A stretch of 64,000 bases of DNA from Ignelater luminosus (taxonomy: Eukaryota; Arthropoda; Insecta; Coleoptera; Elateridae), in NCBI GenBank assembly GCA_011009095.1, contig VTPC01004063.1:60455-124454 (forward strand), written 5' to 3'. Below, one piece after another: positions 35,011-47,350 of the stretch. The notes beneath the pieces are model-generated. The model saw only the letters and a program-made list of their open reading frames with translations, was not told the origin of the DNA and did not search any database. A program made the position numbers and the translations under genes. The first letter of the stretch is position 1; each line of letters opens with the position of its first letter.

Positions 35011-37559
35011 CGAGAACCACTTAGAATGGGAGTATAATGGACTCGAATAATTTATTTAAACGAAAGTATTGAAATACAATAGCTTATAAGAAAGAAAAAA
35101 GAGTTAGATAAATCTCTAATCAATTTAAATATTAAGTTTGACGTTTTCGTTGAATCGAAAGGAAATTGGTGCCTGTTACACTTTTATGGTATACAGAGAC
35201 ATTTTTGAAAGGAAGGATCAAAGTTATGTGAAAGATGAAAACCCTGCAGGTAAAAAATTCTTTTAATCCTAAATTACTTTTTGAAAGTTCAATGGAAAGA
35301 TAAAACGCACGTAACTTTCTCTTTAAAGATTTAACTTAACATAAAATTTCTACCGAGTTTATGAATGATTAAATTTTTATTATTATTATCATTATATTAT
35401 TGTTATTGTTTGATTGATACAATGCGCATAATGTATGTTATCCCTTTGAATTTTCGACTTTCAATAATAATAATAAGGTAACGTGGGAGTTTCTTGTTCC
35501 ATTGTATGCGTAGACAGGTGTGTCTCTTGTCTGCGTATATTTTACCTGTTCATCATATATACCCAATGGTTAGGGAGGTTATGTACATTTTTCGCAGGGG
35601 CGACTCGTCGAATTCGAAATTTATTACTATTACTAATCGTAATTTATTAATATCTCCAGGAAGCCTAATTTCTAAATGCTTACGAAGCTCTTGCTACTTG
35701 TGTAATTTTTGATTAATTAAAATTTAATTTATAATCCACAAGAAAGTATAAATCATGCATTTAAGTTTGGTATATGGGAATTTTAATGAAGTTACACAAT
35801 TGCATTAAAATTAAATAACTTCGGCATTCAGAAACAATCTTTGTTTCGGATAGTTTAAAACTTTTTCTTAATTATTATTGTTGTCTAACCTTGATATTAA
35901 TCGAAAAGAGATTTCACCACAGAAATGTTAATTAATTGAGCTGAAACCATGATTTTTTTGCACTATTTACTCGTAGAAATTTATGCGAAACGTCCTTAAC
36001 ATAATATAATGATTTCGCGGCAATTCCTACTAGCGGTCATAATCATAAGTGATCTCATCTTCTGCAGCGAATATTACTAATAATAATAAATTCTCAAATT
36101 TTCACATAATTATACTTAAAATCACATAGTATTTTGTTGTTATTTATACAATAGCAAAGTCACGTATATTAGAAGATGATATGTAATACGTCCTTAAATA
36201 TCCTGTAATTTTCTCTTAAATCAAAAGCAATTTGAAAAACAGAGACTTATAAACTTCTTAAGAAATGGCCCAGACGAATCGTGAAAGATTGACCAAGAAT
36301 GCCCTTATTATTTGTCTGGTTCATAGGACGAAAAGTTTGAGTACTTACAAACATTTTTTGGGTTTGGTTTATCTGGATTAGCAAATAAATTTTACTCTAA
36401 ACTATCTTCTGGTGTGTACCTGCTTACACCCACTTGTTTCTCGCTGCTTCAGTCGGCCTGTGTGTATAGAATCTTAACATTCTTTTATTGTACGTGCGGT
36501 TGTTTAGTTTCAGTTTGTTTTCTTACAGACAGTGAGACGGTCGTTGGTCATGACGCATTCATGGTCATACTCAAAATCACCAGTGCCGGTAAATTCTGTG
36601 CATGTGAAGAAATCATAATTTTGTGTGTTCTTATTTTTTACGTGCGTTTTAAGTGTTGCCGGAATCTTGATAAAAATTGTAAGGTTTCAATTTTTGTGTG
36701 AGTTACTGAAAGCCGCTTTTACAATGAGAATTTTTTCAAAAGATTACTGGTAAGTGCTTTTTGGTGTAAGTGAAGTTAAGTGGGTATAATAAAAATTCCG
36801 GAAAATTCTGAAGGTACCGACAATATTCTCAAATTGAAAAAAGAAAAGAAATTCCTGGAATATTTTCAAACTATAAAAGCGAATGAGCATGCAGAATATT
36901 ATAAATTTACAACCAAAAATATTAGGAGTTTGAATTGCATGAACTTCCTACTACTTGTAGATTCTTTAGTTATGTGCAGCGAATTTCGCAACTTTCTTTT
37001 ATGTAAATGCATCAAGTAATAATCAAATGGTAATACCTACAACTTACAAGTGAAATTCGTGGTTAATCAGAGACGTCTTTGGTGGTTTTAATTTCTTATC
37101 GTATGGTCATGGAAATTTATAATTTCATTCATTGTTGGAATTTTATACCTGTTGTTTACTAGAATTCGCTGGATTTTCCATCTTCTTGTGTAAACAAAAG
37201 ATTGCGACCTGTAAAACTGTGATTAGTATAATTATAACGACGAACTCTGAAACGAATTGTTCATATCAAGAAATCTTTTAATTATGTGAACAAGATTATA
37301 ATCGCTGTATCGAAAACAAAATTGAACTTCGTAAAACAAGTGCTTTGAAGGATGTTTTTACATTCTCGTTTGTCACTTCGGTTTTGTTGCCACAACTGTC
37401 ACCAACAATAACAAATTAGTGGGTACGTTTGGAATATTCCACGGGATCCTCGCACAAAATTTGAATTCAGCGCCCTTTCCTGACTACAGAAACCATAACA
37501 CTTAAGTAGTTTTATCGATAGCAAATTTAAAGACGGGCTAATGAAATAGAAATAAATAA
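35011..37559. other. intron 2: AT-rich, no recognisable gene
   Basis: Open frames of 95 and 79 codons at 36414-36701 and 36780-37019 have no recognisable domain and no splice support. Small ATT/AAT runs occur at 35375-35475. Confidence 0.4.
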
Positions 37560-37766
37560 AATAAAATTCTTAATAGTTTGCGCAAATTGGCATTTCTAGA
37601 AGAAGCTAAAGATTGATGTAATTCGTAATCTCAAATTAATAATCTGCTGATTAGTGCCTTCCAATGTTTCGAGTAGATTTCCAGTGTTTTACTTTGGATT
37701 CTTATAGCAGTTCTTCTTAGAATATTCAAACACTTATAGTCCGTATTGTGTATTGAGTTTTTACAC
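37560..37766 (-). repeat. satellite-like monomer, minus orientation
   Basis: ATGTAATTCGTAATCTCAAA followed by TAATAATCTGCTGATTAGTG corresponds to the inverse of the monomer seen at 34.5 kb. It is interrupted by the palindrome and the hAT element to its right. Confidence 0.5.
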
Positions 37767-37935
37767 ACCATTGACCAACTACTATAAGATAAAACTTGAG
37801 TTTTACAACCTCAGTCAGGAGGACAAGTTTAAAGTTGTTGTTTTTTAATAATAACTTTCGACTTGTTCGGGGTAAATTCCACTGCCTGAGGTTGTAAAAC
37901 TCAAGTATTTTCCTATAGTAATTCGTCAATGGTGC
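37767..37935. repeat. imperfect palindrome, ~169 bp
   Basis: ACCATTGACCAACTACTATA on the left and TATAGTAATTCGTCAATGG on the right are inverse copies. Further in, ACTTGAGTTTTACAACCTCA is matched by TGAGGTTGTAAAACTCAAGT exactly. It forms a long hairpin, likely a small foldback element. Confidence 0.75.
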
Positions 37936-37943
37936 TTAGAAAG

Positions 37944-40900
37944 CAGTGGCGTACCTACACCAAATGGGACCCAGGGCGGGATTTTTTGGAGGCCCGATTC
38001 AAGCTTCACACAAGCGCCCTTGCGTGTCTACGATCACACCTCCAATCTACGAGTGTTTTAAAATTACAAAAAATAACAGTTTTTATAATATAAATGATAC
38101 CCCGGGGGTGTTTCATTTGCCTGTGGTAGATGGTAGAGCGGCAACCTCTACTCATCTTGGTTGGAGTCCGTTCTCCGTATATTTTTCGCTATTCCTTCCA
38201 CTTTTGTCGATTTTGAGCTGTATGTTTTATTTCTCTCCATGACATGTTTAGTTGCTGTATTTCTCCGGAAAGGTTTCTTTTCCAGGTGTGGTCTACCTTT
38301 CTTCCGTTTCCCTCTTACGTTGAAATCTAGTGCCTGTCTAGTTAAGTTGTTGTGTGGTTTCCTTAATGTATGCCCAATCCACTCCCATTTCCTGTGTCTA
38401 ATTGTTATCTCTATTCTTTTTTCGTTTGATATCTCCCATAACCTTAAGTTTGTTATTTTATCGGGCCTGAATATTTGATGGATTTTTCTTAGACATTTAT
38501 TAGTTAATGTTTGCAATATTCGTATACTTTGTTTATTTAATGTCCATGTTTCTGCACCGTACAGTAATACGCTCTTAACGTTGGTTTGGAATAAACGCAA
38601 TTTTGTTTTAACTGTAATATATTTTGATCTCCATATTTTGCTCAGCTTATTAACCGACTTTTGGGCTTGCTCTATTTTCCTTCTTATGTCTCTTTGAGAG
38701 CCGTTTTATCCACTACACTTCCTAAGTATCAGAATTCTTCAACATCATCAATATTTTTATACTTTTTCCATCCTCTTTTCCGGTTTCTTCTCATTTATTT
38801 TAAGACCAACTTGCTCTGCTACTTCTTCGAGACTCATTTCTTTGCATCTGGTTTTTCTTTCTAGTCATTAGGTATATGTCGTCCGCAAACTCAAGGTCTT
38901 CAAGTTTGTTAAATGTACCCCAGTCTATGTTGATTAGGAGTAGCGTTGGTGATAAGACTCACCCTTGTTTAACTCCTGTGTTAATCATAATTTTTCCGGA
39001 CAGTTTCTCTGCATGCTCTACTCTTGCTGAAAGGTTTTCATACATAATTTTTATCATTTTTCTTAATTTTTTTTTGGTAGTCCGTATGCGTCCAAAATTT
39101 TCCACATGTTCTCCCTCGTTACTGAGTCAAATGCCTTCTCGAAATACATAAAGTTGATCCGGATACTTTCCCTCATTTCTTTGGTTTGTTCGAGTAGTAT
39201 CCTATGTGCATATTTGATCTACGTATGAGCGCTTTGCTCGGAAACCTGCCTGGTTTTTCTCTAGTTTCTGGTCTACCGCAGTTTTCATTCTGTTTAATAT
39301 TATTTTACGGAATACTTTACTAGCCATGCATAGAAGGGTTATTGACCCCGAGTTTTCGCATCGTGTGAGGTCTCCTTTTTTGGGATTTTTATAATTATTC
39401 CTTGCGACCAATCCTCTGGTATCATTTCCGTATTCCAGATTTTGTTCATGAGGATGTGTAGGATTTCTATAGATCTTTCCTTGTCTGCTTTAACAAGTTC
39501 TATGGGGATATCATCTACGTCTGTGCTTTTACCATTCTTCGTACTGTCGATTGCTTCCTGAATTTTCTTCATTGTAATTTCGTCTTGGTTTATGTTTAGC
39601 TGCTCGCTTCTCTCTAGTTCATCTATATCTCTTGTACATTTCTGTCAATATTTTTATAATGTAGCCTTCGCTTTTGAGTATTTCTCCGTTTGCTTCTTGT
39701 ATTCTATTAATTGGCTTGGTTCTTTTCCCAGTAATTTTTTTTGTTATTTTGTATAGGTATTTCATATCTCTTCTTTGGGTTGCTTTCTCTGCTTCTTCTA
39801 ACAGGTTTTCAAGGTAGTTTCTCTTGTCTTTTTTTGCCTTCTTTTTTACTTCTCCCTTTTTATTCCAATATTCTCTATGTATTTGGTTTTTTCTTGTTTC
39901 GCCTTCTGTATTCAACCATTTCCTTTTTATTCTTCTCTTCTCTTCGATTGTATTCAATGTAGCGTTTGTTATCCATGAGTTTTGTTTTCCGATTTTGTGC
40001 CCAATTGCTTTTATTGCGCTTTTCTTTACTGCGTGTCTGAAATGTTGCCAAATGTTCTCCACCGAAAGGTTCCTAAGTGGGTTAATTTCTCCGATTTTCT
40101 TTTGCATGTTCTTCTTATACCCCCCCAGTATTTTTTCTTTTAATTTGGCAGCATTAGATTTCGTGCGTACCGGTAGGATGTTGTTGCTCTTCAAGCTTAT
40201 TTTTATTTTGGCTCTAAGAAATTGATGGTCTGTTCCTACATCTGCACCCCTCATCGCTCTTGTATCTTGTAGGGAGTTCCTCTATGTTCTTTCAATCATT
40301 GTATTGTCAATTGGGTTTCTATAGATACCTCCAGGTGATATCCAAGTTCCTTTGTGTTTGTAGTTGTGTTTGAATAAGGTAACCGCAATAACTACATTAT
40401 TTGTCAAGCAGAAGTCTACTAGTCTATGGCCATTTTCGTTAATTTTCCCCATTTCGTGTTTCCTCATGATGTTTTTCTTGCTTTCATTGTCTTTGCCCTC
40501 TTTTGCATTTAGATCGCCCATTAATAATTTTGTGTCCCTCGGTTGTTTCCGTTGTATAATAACCCAGTTTGCTTGGAGTTCTTCATAAAAGGTATCTTTA
40601 GTTTGATCGTCTTTATCATTTGTAGTGCTATATACGTTTACAATAGTTATATTCCAGTAAGCTATTTTTAATTGATTTCTCTATCATAATAGCTACTCCC
40701 ATTTCATTTTTTGCGGTTTCGTTTACATATCCCGAATAGAGTATATGGTTTTGCTAAGCTCGAGTATTTTAATCTTGTGCTTTGTCATTTCTCTTGAGAT
40801 TTGTTCGGCTTTGCTTACTTCGACCATTGTTTGGACGTTCCGGCAGCCCAGAAAGAATTTAGATTTTACTTGTTCTTTTTTGTAGCATATTCGATTCGTT

Positions 40901-41379
40901 ATGCTTGTTTGTTGCCCCTTTCACCACATCTTTCTCTGTTTTTGTTCTTTGTGTCGGTTTCATAGTGGTGTATTCTGGTAGTTTTTTCGAATTTCTTCTA
41001 GGATGTGCTTGTCTTTGTTCAATTTCCATATTTGCTCTAGTATAGTAATCTTTTGGTATCCGGTTTTAACTTGGTTGCCCTTGCTTATTTCTTCTTTTGC
41101 TCTATTTCGGATTTCGGGTTGTATACGCATCTCTTTTTTTGTTAGATCGTTGTTTATATATACTTCATGATTAATCAGTCTCAGTTTCTTGTTGTTTTGC
41201 ATTATCTCGTTTTTATCTTCCTTGCTTCCTGTTTTTGACAAACATGTTCTATTTCCCAATTTATGTGCCTCTTCCATTTTTACTGCTTTGTATAATTATT
41301 GATGCCCATTTGGAGGCTCTCTACAAGATGAGGACCGGAACGGACCGCTCTCTCCACCCCCTCCTTAGGTACGCCAGTG
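37944..41379. mobile_element. hAT-type element carrying a nested LINE
   Basis: The left end CAGTGGCGTACCTA and the inverse right end CACTGGCGTACCTA differ at one base in 14. The flanks TTAGAAAG (37936-37943) and TTAAAAAG (41380-41387) match in 7 of 8, a hAT-length target duplication. Subterminal sequences share GGAGGC and CAAATGGG. No transposase is present; nearly all the interior is an antisense LINE. Confidence 0.72.
38110..41290 (-). mobile_element. RTE/CR1-like non-LTR retrotransposon, decayed
   Basis: Minus-strand pieces run right to left. 41277-40960 is a charged N-terminal segment. An endonuclease follows at 40521-40282 (MGDLNAKEGKDNES, KHKGTWISPGG), then a linker at 40254-39619. Reverse transcriptase comes next, at 39572-39202 (NGKSTDVDDIPIEL, GSITLLCMASKVF, KNQAGFRAKRSYVDQI). 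FADD at 38889-38878 is the catalytic motif in the form LEFADDIYL. The C-terminal domain is at 38600-38148 (LLYGAETWTLNKQS, RKWEWIGHTLRKPHN). Several frameshifts separate these parts, but the order is complete. Large plus-strand ORFs here are shadows. Confidence 0.8.
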
Positions 41380-41394
41380 TTAAAAAGTCTGGAA

Positions 41395-42335
41395 TACAAC
41401 AGACACGCACTATAACAAGATCATGAAAACTGATGTCTGTAGGTTCTTAAATTCGATTTGTAACTTAACAATTTTGTAAATTCTAGACTAATCTTTGTAA
41501 AATCAACATAATGCAATGGATTGTTTAAACATTCTTCCTTGACGTAATTCGTTATTTCAAAGTAGTAATCTATTGCTTATTTAGTGTCTACGAGTGTCTA
41601 GAGCATATTTCGAGCAATTTCCTCCAAATCCAGACATTTAATTACACTATGAAATCCAATATCGTTCCAAGATTCTATTAACTGAGAGGCAACTACAATT
41701 GTGCAGAAGAGTGAAAAAACGGTCAGGTAACACCAACTAACTCTGTACTGCTAAGTGATTTAACAAATTGGATTTCTCTGTTATTTGTAAACAAATTCAC
41801 TGAATAAATATTTCAGGAGTTGAAGTGAATGCTTATAATCTAATTCTCGAAAACAATTGGGATTTAACATCCCATCTGAGATCCGGATTTCCAACTTAAC
41901 AATTATGTAGATCTATACCAATTTCGGTGCAATCAGCGTAGTACCACGGGCCATTCAAACATTTCGTGATTTGAAACTAATTATCTGTTGATTATTTAGT
42001 ATGTTCGAGTGTTAAAAGAAGATTTCCGGTGTTTTCCCCGAATTCTTAGTGCTCTTTTGAGAATCTCCACACACCTAGTAACATTTTGAAAACTCATGCC
42101 TCTAAGTTCCTAAATTCGATCTGCAACCTAACAAGCGTGTAAATTTTAGATTAATTTCTGTATAATCAGCGGAGTGCTGCAGAATATCTAAAGTCTCTTC
42201 TATGTTTCGAATAGCATGATATTTTTGTACAATGAACGTAGCGCCACCGATTATATATACAAAGATGCTTCTGAGTTTTGAATGGCATGCCGTAATAACT
42301 CATTTCGAACTAATAGTCTGTTTTTATATCAAGAG
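41395..42335 (-). repeat. satellite-like monomers, minus orientation
   Basis: Recurring phrases AGGTTCTTAAATTCGATTTG (about 41442) and AAGTTCCTAAATTCGATCTG (about 42106), and TATTTAGTGTCTACGAGTG (about 41578), are the inverse of those in the plus-strand arrays. Confidence 0.65.
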
Positions 42336-42819
42336 CATTTGAGTAAATTATCACATAAATTCTACGTATAAAGAAATCAGAATTCGCATGAGGATACAAA
42401 CTTAGTTTACCGGATTCTGAAAATAAAACAAACGAGATCAAGATACGAAAATTTTGTTCTAGAAACTAAGCTCCACATTTCGTTGATTTGTAACGCAGAC
42501 TTTTTCCTCATCACCACGGGAACAATAAACCCGAAAGTGTACAAAGAAAAATGCTTGCAAAACCGGCTTCTGCCTATTCTACGAGAACATACGATAACCA
42601 CTGTTTTGGCCAGACTTAGCTAAATCAATGGAAGAGTTGTCTCAGTAGAATGGAGTTGTAGCTTCCAAAGACTGCAATTCTCCCAATGTTCAACTTCGAC
42701 CAATCGAACAGTATTGGTCTATAATAAAGTGCATTGTAAAAAAGAAAGGTGGAGAAGTAAATTGGATAGCTGATCTACAGGAATACTAGTTTGGGCTACG
42801 AAAATTAAAATTGGAGATA

Positions 42820-43080
42820 TCATAAATAAATAAAGTATCCCTGTAGATACAGGATGATGATCGCGAAGGACCTTTCAGTAACTTCAGCACTACTGTGCGC
42901 GTACACTCTGTCATTTTGCTTGTTTACATGTTCTTTAATTATAGAAATTTTCTTCTCTGTAAAAGAACTCTGCCCTCGGCGAAGAAGGAAGTTTACTTTT
43001 TCTCGCCAATTTCTTCTAAACGTGGAGTAAGCAGTCAACATTTTTTACTTTGGTTAATTACTCGTTTCAAAGTTTCTTTC
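42820..43080 (-). pseudogene. mariner-type transposase remnant in composite copy 2
   Basis: A minus-strand ORF contains FTEKKISIIKEHVNKQNDRV then YAHSSAEVTERS, the segment around the first catalytic Asp in mariner-type transposases. Here the expected TDEK reads TEKK, so the catalytic Asp is lost. It is cut off on both sides. Confidence 0.65.
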
Positions 43081-43175
43081 GACTTCATCTGCAGTCACCA
43101 CTTTCTGCCTTTGGTTAGGATTTAACAACTTTTATATCTACTGGTGTTCGCCAGCCCGCCGTTTATTAGCAACAA

Positions 43176-43745
43176 AGAGCCTACCTCCGGCCAATCGGGC
43201 TGTTTGGCCTTGTCAACCCTGTCGAACTGTTGCAGCCTGTTGAACATCTCGGCCCTTCGGAATACTCAGGTCTGTCGGGCCGTCGGGCCCTTGACCCTGT
43301 TGGGCCGTTTGGATTTCTCGGCCCTTCGCGTCTATCGGATCATTTAGATCTCTCGAGACTATCTGACCTCTCCGGCCATACTGGTCTGTTTGGCCTTCTG
43401 GACTTTTGGACCCTTCGGGCTTCTTGGGTCTGTCGGTCCGTTCGGGCCCGTCGAACTGGTCTCTCGAGTGTATCGAGCCATTTGGATCTCTCAGGTCTGT
43501 CGGGCCATACGGATCTGTTGGGCCGTTTAGGTCTGTCGGATCTTTTGGACCGTTTAGTCCTGTCGAACCTTCTGGACTGTTCCTGGGCCGATCAGGAAGT
43601 TACCGGATATTCTTCTCGGGTTTCTTGGGCCTTTTGGACCGTTTGGAACATCGGGCCTTTTGAAATGCTCGGCCCCTTAGGTTTCTTTGTCGGGGCGATC
43701 AAGAAATTACTGGGTTTTTCCGGACCGCACCAAGTTTGTCTTTAG
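43176..43745 (+). mobile_element. GC-rich 9-bp-repeat element, copy E
   Basis: It opens GAGCCTACCTCCGGCCAATC and ends GATCAAGAAATTACTGGG then CACCAAGTTTGTC, both internal landmarks of the family. The 171-codon open frame is a product of the 9-bp period. It is the inverted partner of copy D. Confidence 0.68.
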
Positions 43746-43919
43746 TGTTGTTTAATAGCGCGATAGATACATTTTTGTGCACCGACCGTCTAGATTTTGC
43801 AACAATTCAAAAATCGTTGTTGGTGTGTGGCCGCACTTATGTAATGCAATAGTCGCGACACGGTCTCCGATATGCACAATGTTCCGGAGGGATAACTTGA
43901 AAACATTGGAATTATATTA

Positions 43920-44360
43920 ATAATATGTTGATTATTTAGTGTCTACGAGTGTTTAGAGTAGATTTTCGAATTTTTTCCCGAATTCTCAGTATTTTTTTCA
44001 GAATCTTCAAACATTTAATAACATTTTGAAAACCCATATCTCTAAGTTCCTAAATTCGATCTGCAACTTAACAATCTTGTAAATTCTAATTTTTCCCAGC
44101 CTTCTTTTTCAGAATGTTCAGGCATTTATTAACTTTATGAAAACCGCGGGAAAACCTAAATTTGTAAGTCCTTAAATTCGATTTAAAACTTTAAAGTTTT
44201 TGTACATTTTAGAGTAAGTTTGTACTATAATCTGTTGGTTATTTAGTGCCCACGAGTGTTTAAAGTAGATTTTTCAGCGTTTTTCTCAGAATTCTCCCAC
44301 ATATCTCTTTAAGTTCATGAATTCAATTTGCAGCTTTATAATTATGTACAATCAGCGTAA
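43920..44360 (-). repeat. satellite-like monomers, minus orientation
   Basis: TTATTTAGTGTCTACGAGTG (43932) and TTATTTAGTGCCCACGAGTG (about 44238) are unit landmarks ~305 bp apart. AAGTTCCTAAATTCGATCTG recurs as in the 41.4-42.3 kb array. Confidence 0.6.
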
Positions 44361-45012
44361 TGCCGTGGATTATCTAAAGATTCTTTTGCATTTTGTATCA
44401 GGAATAAGTGGAAGTGAAATGCTATTCTTCGTATCGAAATCGATAAAAGGAAAGCTTGCCCGGAGGGAACCACTGTTGACGTACCCACCGAAGACCACGC
44501 GGAACATCGTGCAACTTAGAATTGCGAAAGAATTACAGGGCCCCTGACACGCTCGTGATTCAAACAAATTCAAGATCAGTTTGATTTTCACGGTGTGACA
44601 TCACACCGTTCGAGTAAAATTGTGTTAAAAACCGAACGTGTATTGGCACGATCGTGTGGACTGGCTTGTACAAAGAAGTCCGAGCGTGTGTATTTGTAAG
44701 GATATATTTGCTTTGTGAGTATTAAATTCAGTTATTACTCAGATTGTTAAAGGTGCGTGTTTACTGAAATGTATGCAAGACATATAAGTAAAGATCTTTT
44801 AATACAACTTAACTTCAAACCGAAAGTGACTTCAAGTATTTGGCTTCTATCCTTCAGGAGATGAAACGACCAAACATGATGCTTCCTTTGAGACGGTGAC
44901 GTTATTTAGTAGTCCAGATAGCAAAGTTCTTGTTGGTTTACATATCGCTCTACTAGATTCGGAATCCCTTCTTGGGTTTCTTAATCGTTGTTTGTAGTTT
45001 CTGCACTGCTAG
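44361..45012. other. intron 2: no recognisable gene
   Basis: It contains a small palindrome ACGGTGTGACATCACACCGT near 44592 and otherwise nothing I recognise. Confidence 0.4.
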
Positions 45013-45765
45013 ATGTGGCACCATAGAACTCCTAACGATCCGATAGACTCGAAAGACCTGAACGACCGACAAGTCCAAAGGCTCGACGGTCCGAGAAGTT
45101 CGAACTTCCCGACAGACCTGAGAAGCCCGAACAGCCCGACAGAGAATCTAGAAGGGCCGGGAAGTCCAAAAGGCCTGACGAACCGAACAATCCAAAAGAT
45201 CCGACAGGCCCAAACTGCCTGACAGACCCGTATCACCCAACAGGCTCGAGAGATCCAAAGGACCCGATAGACTCGAAAAATCTGAAGAACCGAGAAGTCC
45301 AAAAGGTTCGACGTGACGGTCCAAGAGGTCTTAACGCCTCGACAGACCTGAGAAGCCCGAAAGGCTCGACAGAGAAACTACAAAGGCTGGGAAGTTCAAA
45401 AGGCCCGACGGACCGAACGGTCCAAAGGATCCGACAGGCCCAAACTGCCTGAGAGACCCGTATGACCCAACAGGCTCAAGAGATCCAAAGAGTCCCAAGT
45501 CTAAAAGGGCCGACGGTCCGAGAGGCCCGAACGGTCTTGACTGACCGGAGACGTCCGAACGGTCCAACAGACTCAAGTAGCCCGAAGGGCCGAGAAAACC
45601 AAAAGGCTGTACGGATCAATAGGCCCGAACTGCCCAACACACCCCCGAGAAGTTCAGAAAGGCTCGACAAGACAGAAAAGCCCGATTCACCGGACGTAGG
45701 CCCGAAAATTTCGACAAATTTTGAAACTGGCCCAAACTGGAGCTTTGACCCGGGTCGCTGAAAGG
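45013..45765 (-). mobile_element. GC-rich 9-bp-repeat element, copy F, with internal duplication
   Basis: The CCCGANAGG units are arranged in two successive ~230-bp copies: GACCTGAGAAGCCCGAA at 45115 and 45345, and CAGGCCCAAACTGCCTGA at about 45205 and 45435. It ends with the family landmark CCGGACGTAGGCCCG. No flanking duplication was found. Confidence 0.68.
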
Positions 45766-46199
45766 CCTGACTAAAAAACGTGTATCCTGAAAGCCTTGAA
45801 ATAGCTTTTAGCGTTTTGATATTTATCATGAATAGCAAATTCTGAAGTTTGTGTTCGAAACAAACTTACTTCAGCACCCTGACTTTTAATAGATTTTTTA
45901 GATCAATTGCATCATTATATCTCTTACAAAGAAGAAATTCGTAAAAGTACCTACAATCTAGTTGAGCAAATCTTTGTATTTGATATTCATATTGATATAG
46001 AAAATCTGAGAATGAAGAGAAATGATTTTTACACTGCCAATATCGAAGTCCTGCGAATCAGGGGTATGATACCCACATAGGTTAGCTGGATGAAATCTGC
46101 ACTGGAAGTAAGCAGCATTAAAGCTGCTGTAGGAAACTGGCATGTAGACATGGAGATATAGCAAAGTTGCTTTTCATGCTATTTTTGGTGTCTAATAAT

Positions 46200-47350
46200 G
46201 GATGATCTTTTGGAGCGCTTACAGCGGGCGGCTTTCTTGCTCAGGCATACACAGACGACGGGTTAGTGTTAGTCACTGGTCGCTTTTTTGAACATCTTAG
46301 ACTTCCACCGCTCGCACAGGAGGTTAAGTACTTAGAAGTGACCTTGGAAATGTGTCTACAAGGTGATAACCAAATCGACAAGGAAATAACCAAGTCAACA
46401 GCGACACTCTGGCAGCTACGTCAGGAGGTAGGTAGGCTCTGGGGAATTAATCCTCAGATAGCCTACTCGATCTACATGACAATTATCAAACCTAGAGTAT
46501 TAGGTGGTGCGGCGGTCTAGATAGAGCGCACCACCATCACCAGAGGTTGGTCAAGATACAATGCCTGGCATGTCTGGGTATAACCGGTGCAATGAGTACG
46601 ACCCTTACGGCTGCACTTGAGGTTCTATTAGGCCTGCTGGACTTCCCAATTTGGATAAGAAAGGGAGCAATGGCGGCCCACCTCAGAATGCGGGATGCAG
46701 GCTTATGGCTTAGAAATGGATATAACACCGGCTACGTCAGCAGAAAAAGAAGTGTTTTTGTTCGCTTACAGGGTAACAGAGGCGAACAATCGGTTAAGGC
46801 TGCATAGGAATTGCAATTCTAACTGACAGCTTGCTGGTTTTCTATACGAATGGATCACCAATGGATGACATGAAATTTTTGGGAACACGCATTTATGTGA
46901 AAAACCCATACGAGCAGAAGAGCTTCGCTCTGAGAAGGAACATCGTGGTTTTCCAGGTTGAAATTGATGCCATTGACGTAGCCAACGATGTATATCTGCT
47001 TTGACAGCCAGGCGCCACTAAAAGCGGTCTGCGCAACCAGAACAAGAGAAGGAGTGTATAGATGCTTTGGAAGAACTTGGCACAACAAAGGAAGTTGCTA
47101 TACACAGTGGGATCCACGGCGATGAGAAGACGGATGAACTCGCCAGATTCGGACCGGAGGATACCAAAAGCAGACAAGGAACAGTGGCTATTACCAAGCA
47201 AAAGATCACATAACTGATTTTAACTTGTCAAAGTTAGACTGGCTAGTAGGCAAGACCCTGAGGACCCTAAGTCTTTTAATTGGGATCCTTACAAGCCTTT
47301 GCATCTTACGAAGGCACGTTACACAGAGAAAGCTACACTCTTATATCGAA
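46200..47350 (+). mobile_element. non-LTR retrotransposon 3' half with RNase H (Jockey/R1/I group)
   Basis: The segment begins just before the catalytic region, GGFLAQAYTDDGLVLVTG, with YTDD at 46248-46259. LWQLRQEVGRLWGINPQIAY and KPRVLGGAAV follow, then QCLACLGITGAMSTTLTAAL (about 46550-46620). An RNase H-like part runs from 46841: FYTNGSPMDD, KNPYEQKSFALRRN, and AIHSGIHGDEKTDELARFG near 47100. It ends with a piece of the C-terminal Cys/His region near 47270-47310. Frames shift several times and there is a stop at 46518, so it is dead and 5'-truncated. Confidence 0.75.

Larger units (their letters stand above)
41395..43875 (-). repeat. composite repeat, inverted copy 2
   Basis: Read on the minus strand it repeats the order of 32139-35010: leader with GAGACCGTGTCGCG (about 43873), GC-rich block E, mariner-type remnant, 3' tract, satellite monomers. 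It lacks about 790 bases present in copy 1. Confidence 0.7.

Noticed and set aside
36414-36701. A 95-codon Cys-rich ORF as a small secreted or membrane protein
   Set aside because: No signal-like start, no splice or homology support, and the surrounding sequence is ordinary AT-rich intron.
39824-40225. A 133-codon plus-strand Phe/Leu-rich ORF as a membrane protein
   Set aside because: It is the antisense shadow of the Lys-rich LINE linker.
39619-40254. A 211-codon minus-strand ORF as a host gene
   Set aside because: It is the linker between endonuclease and RT of the decayed LINE, in the right order with its neighbours.
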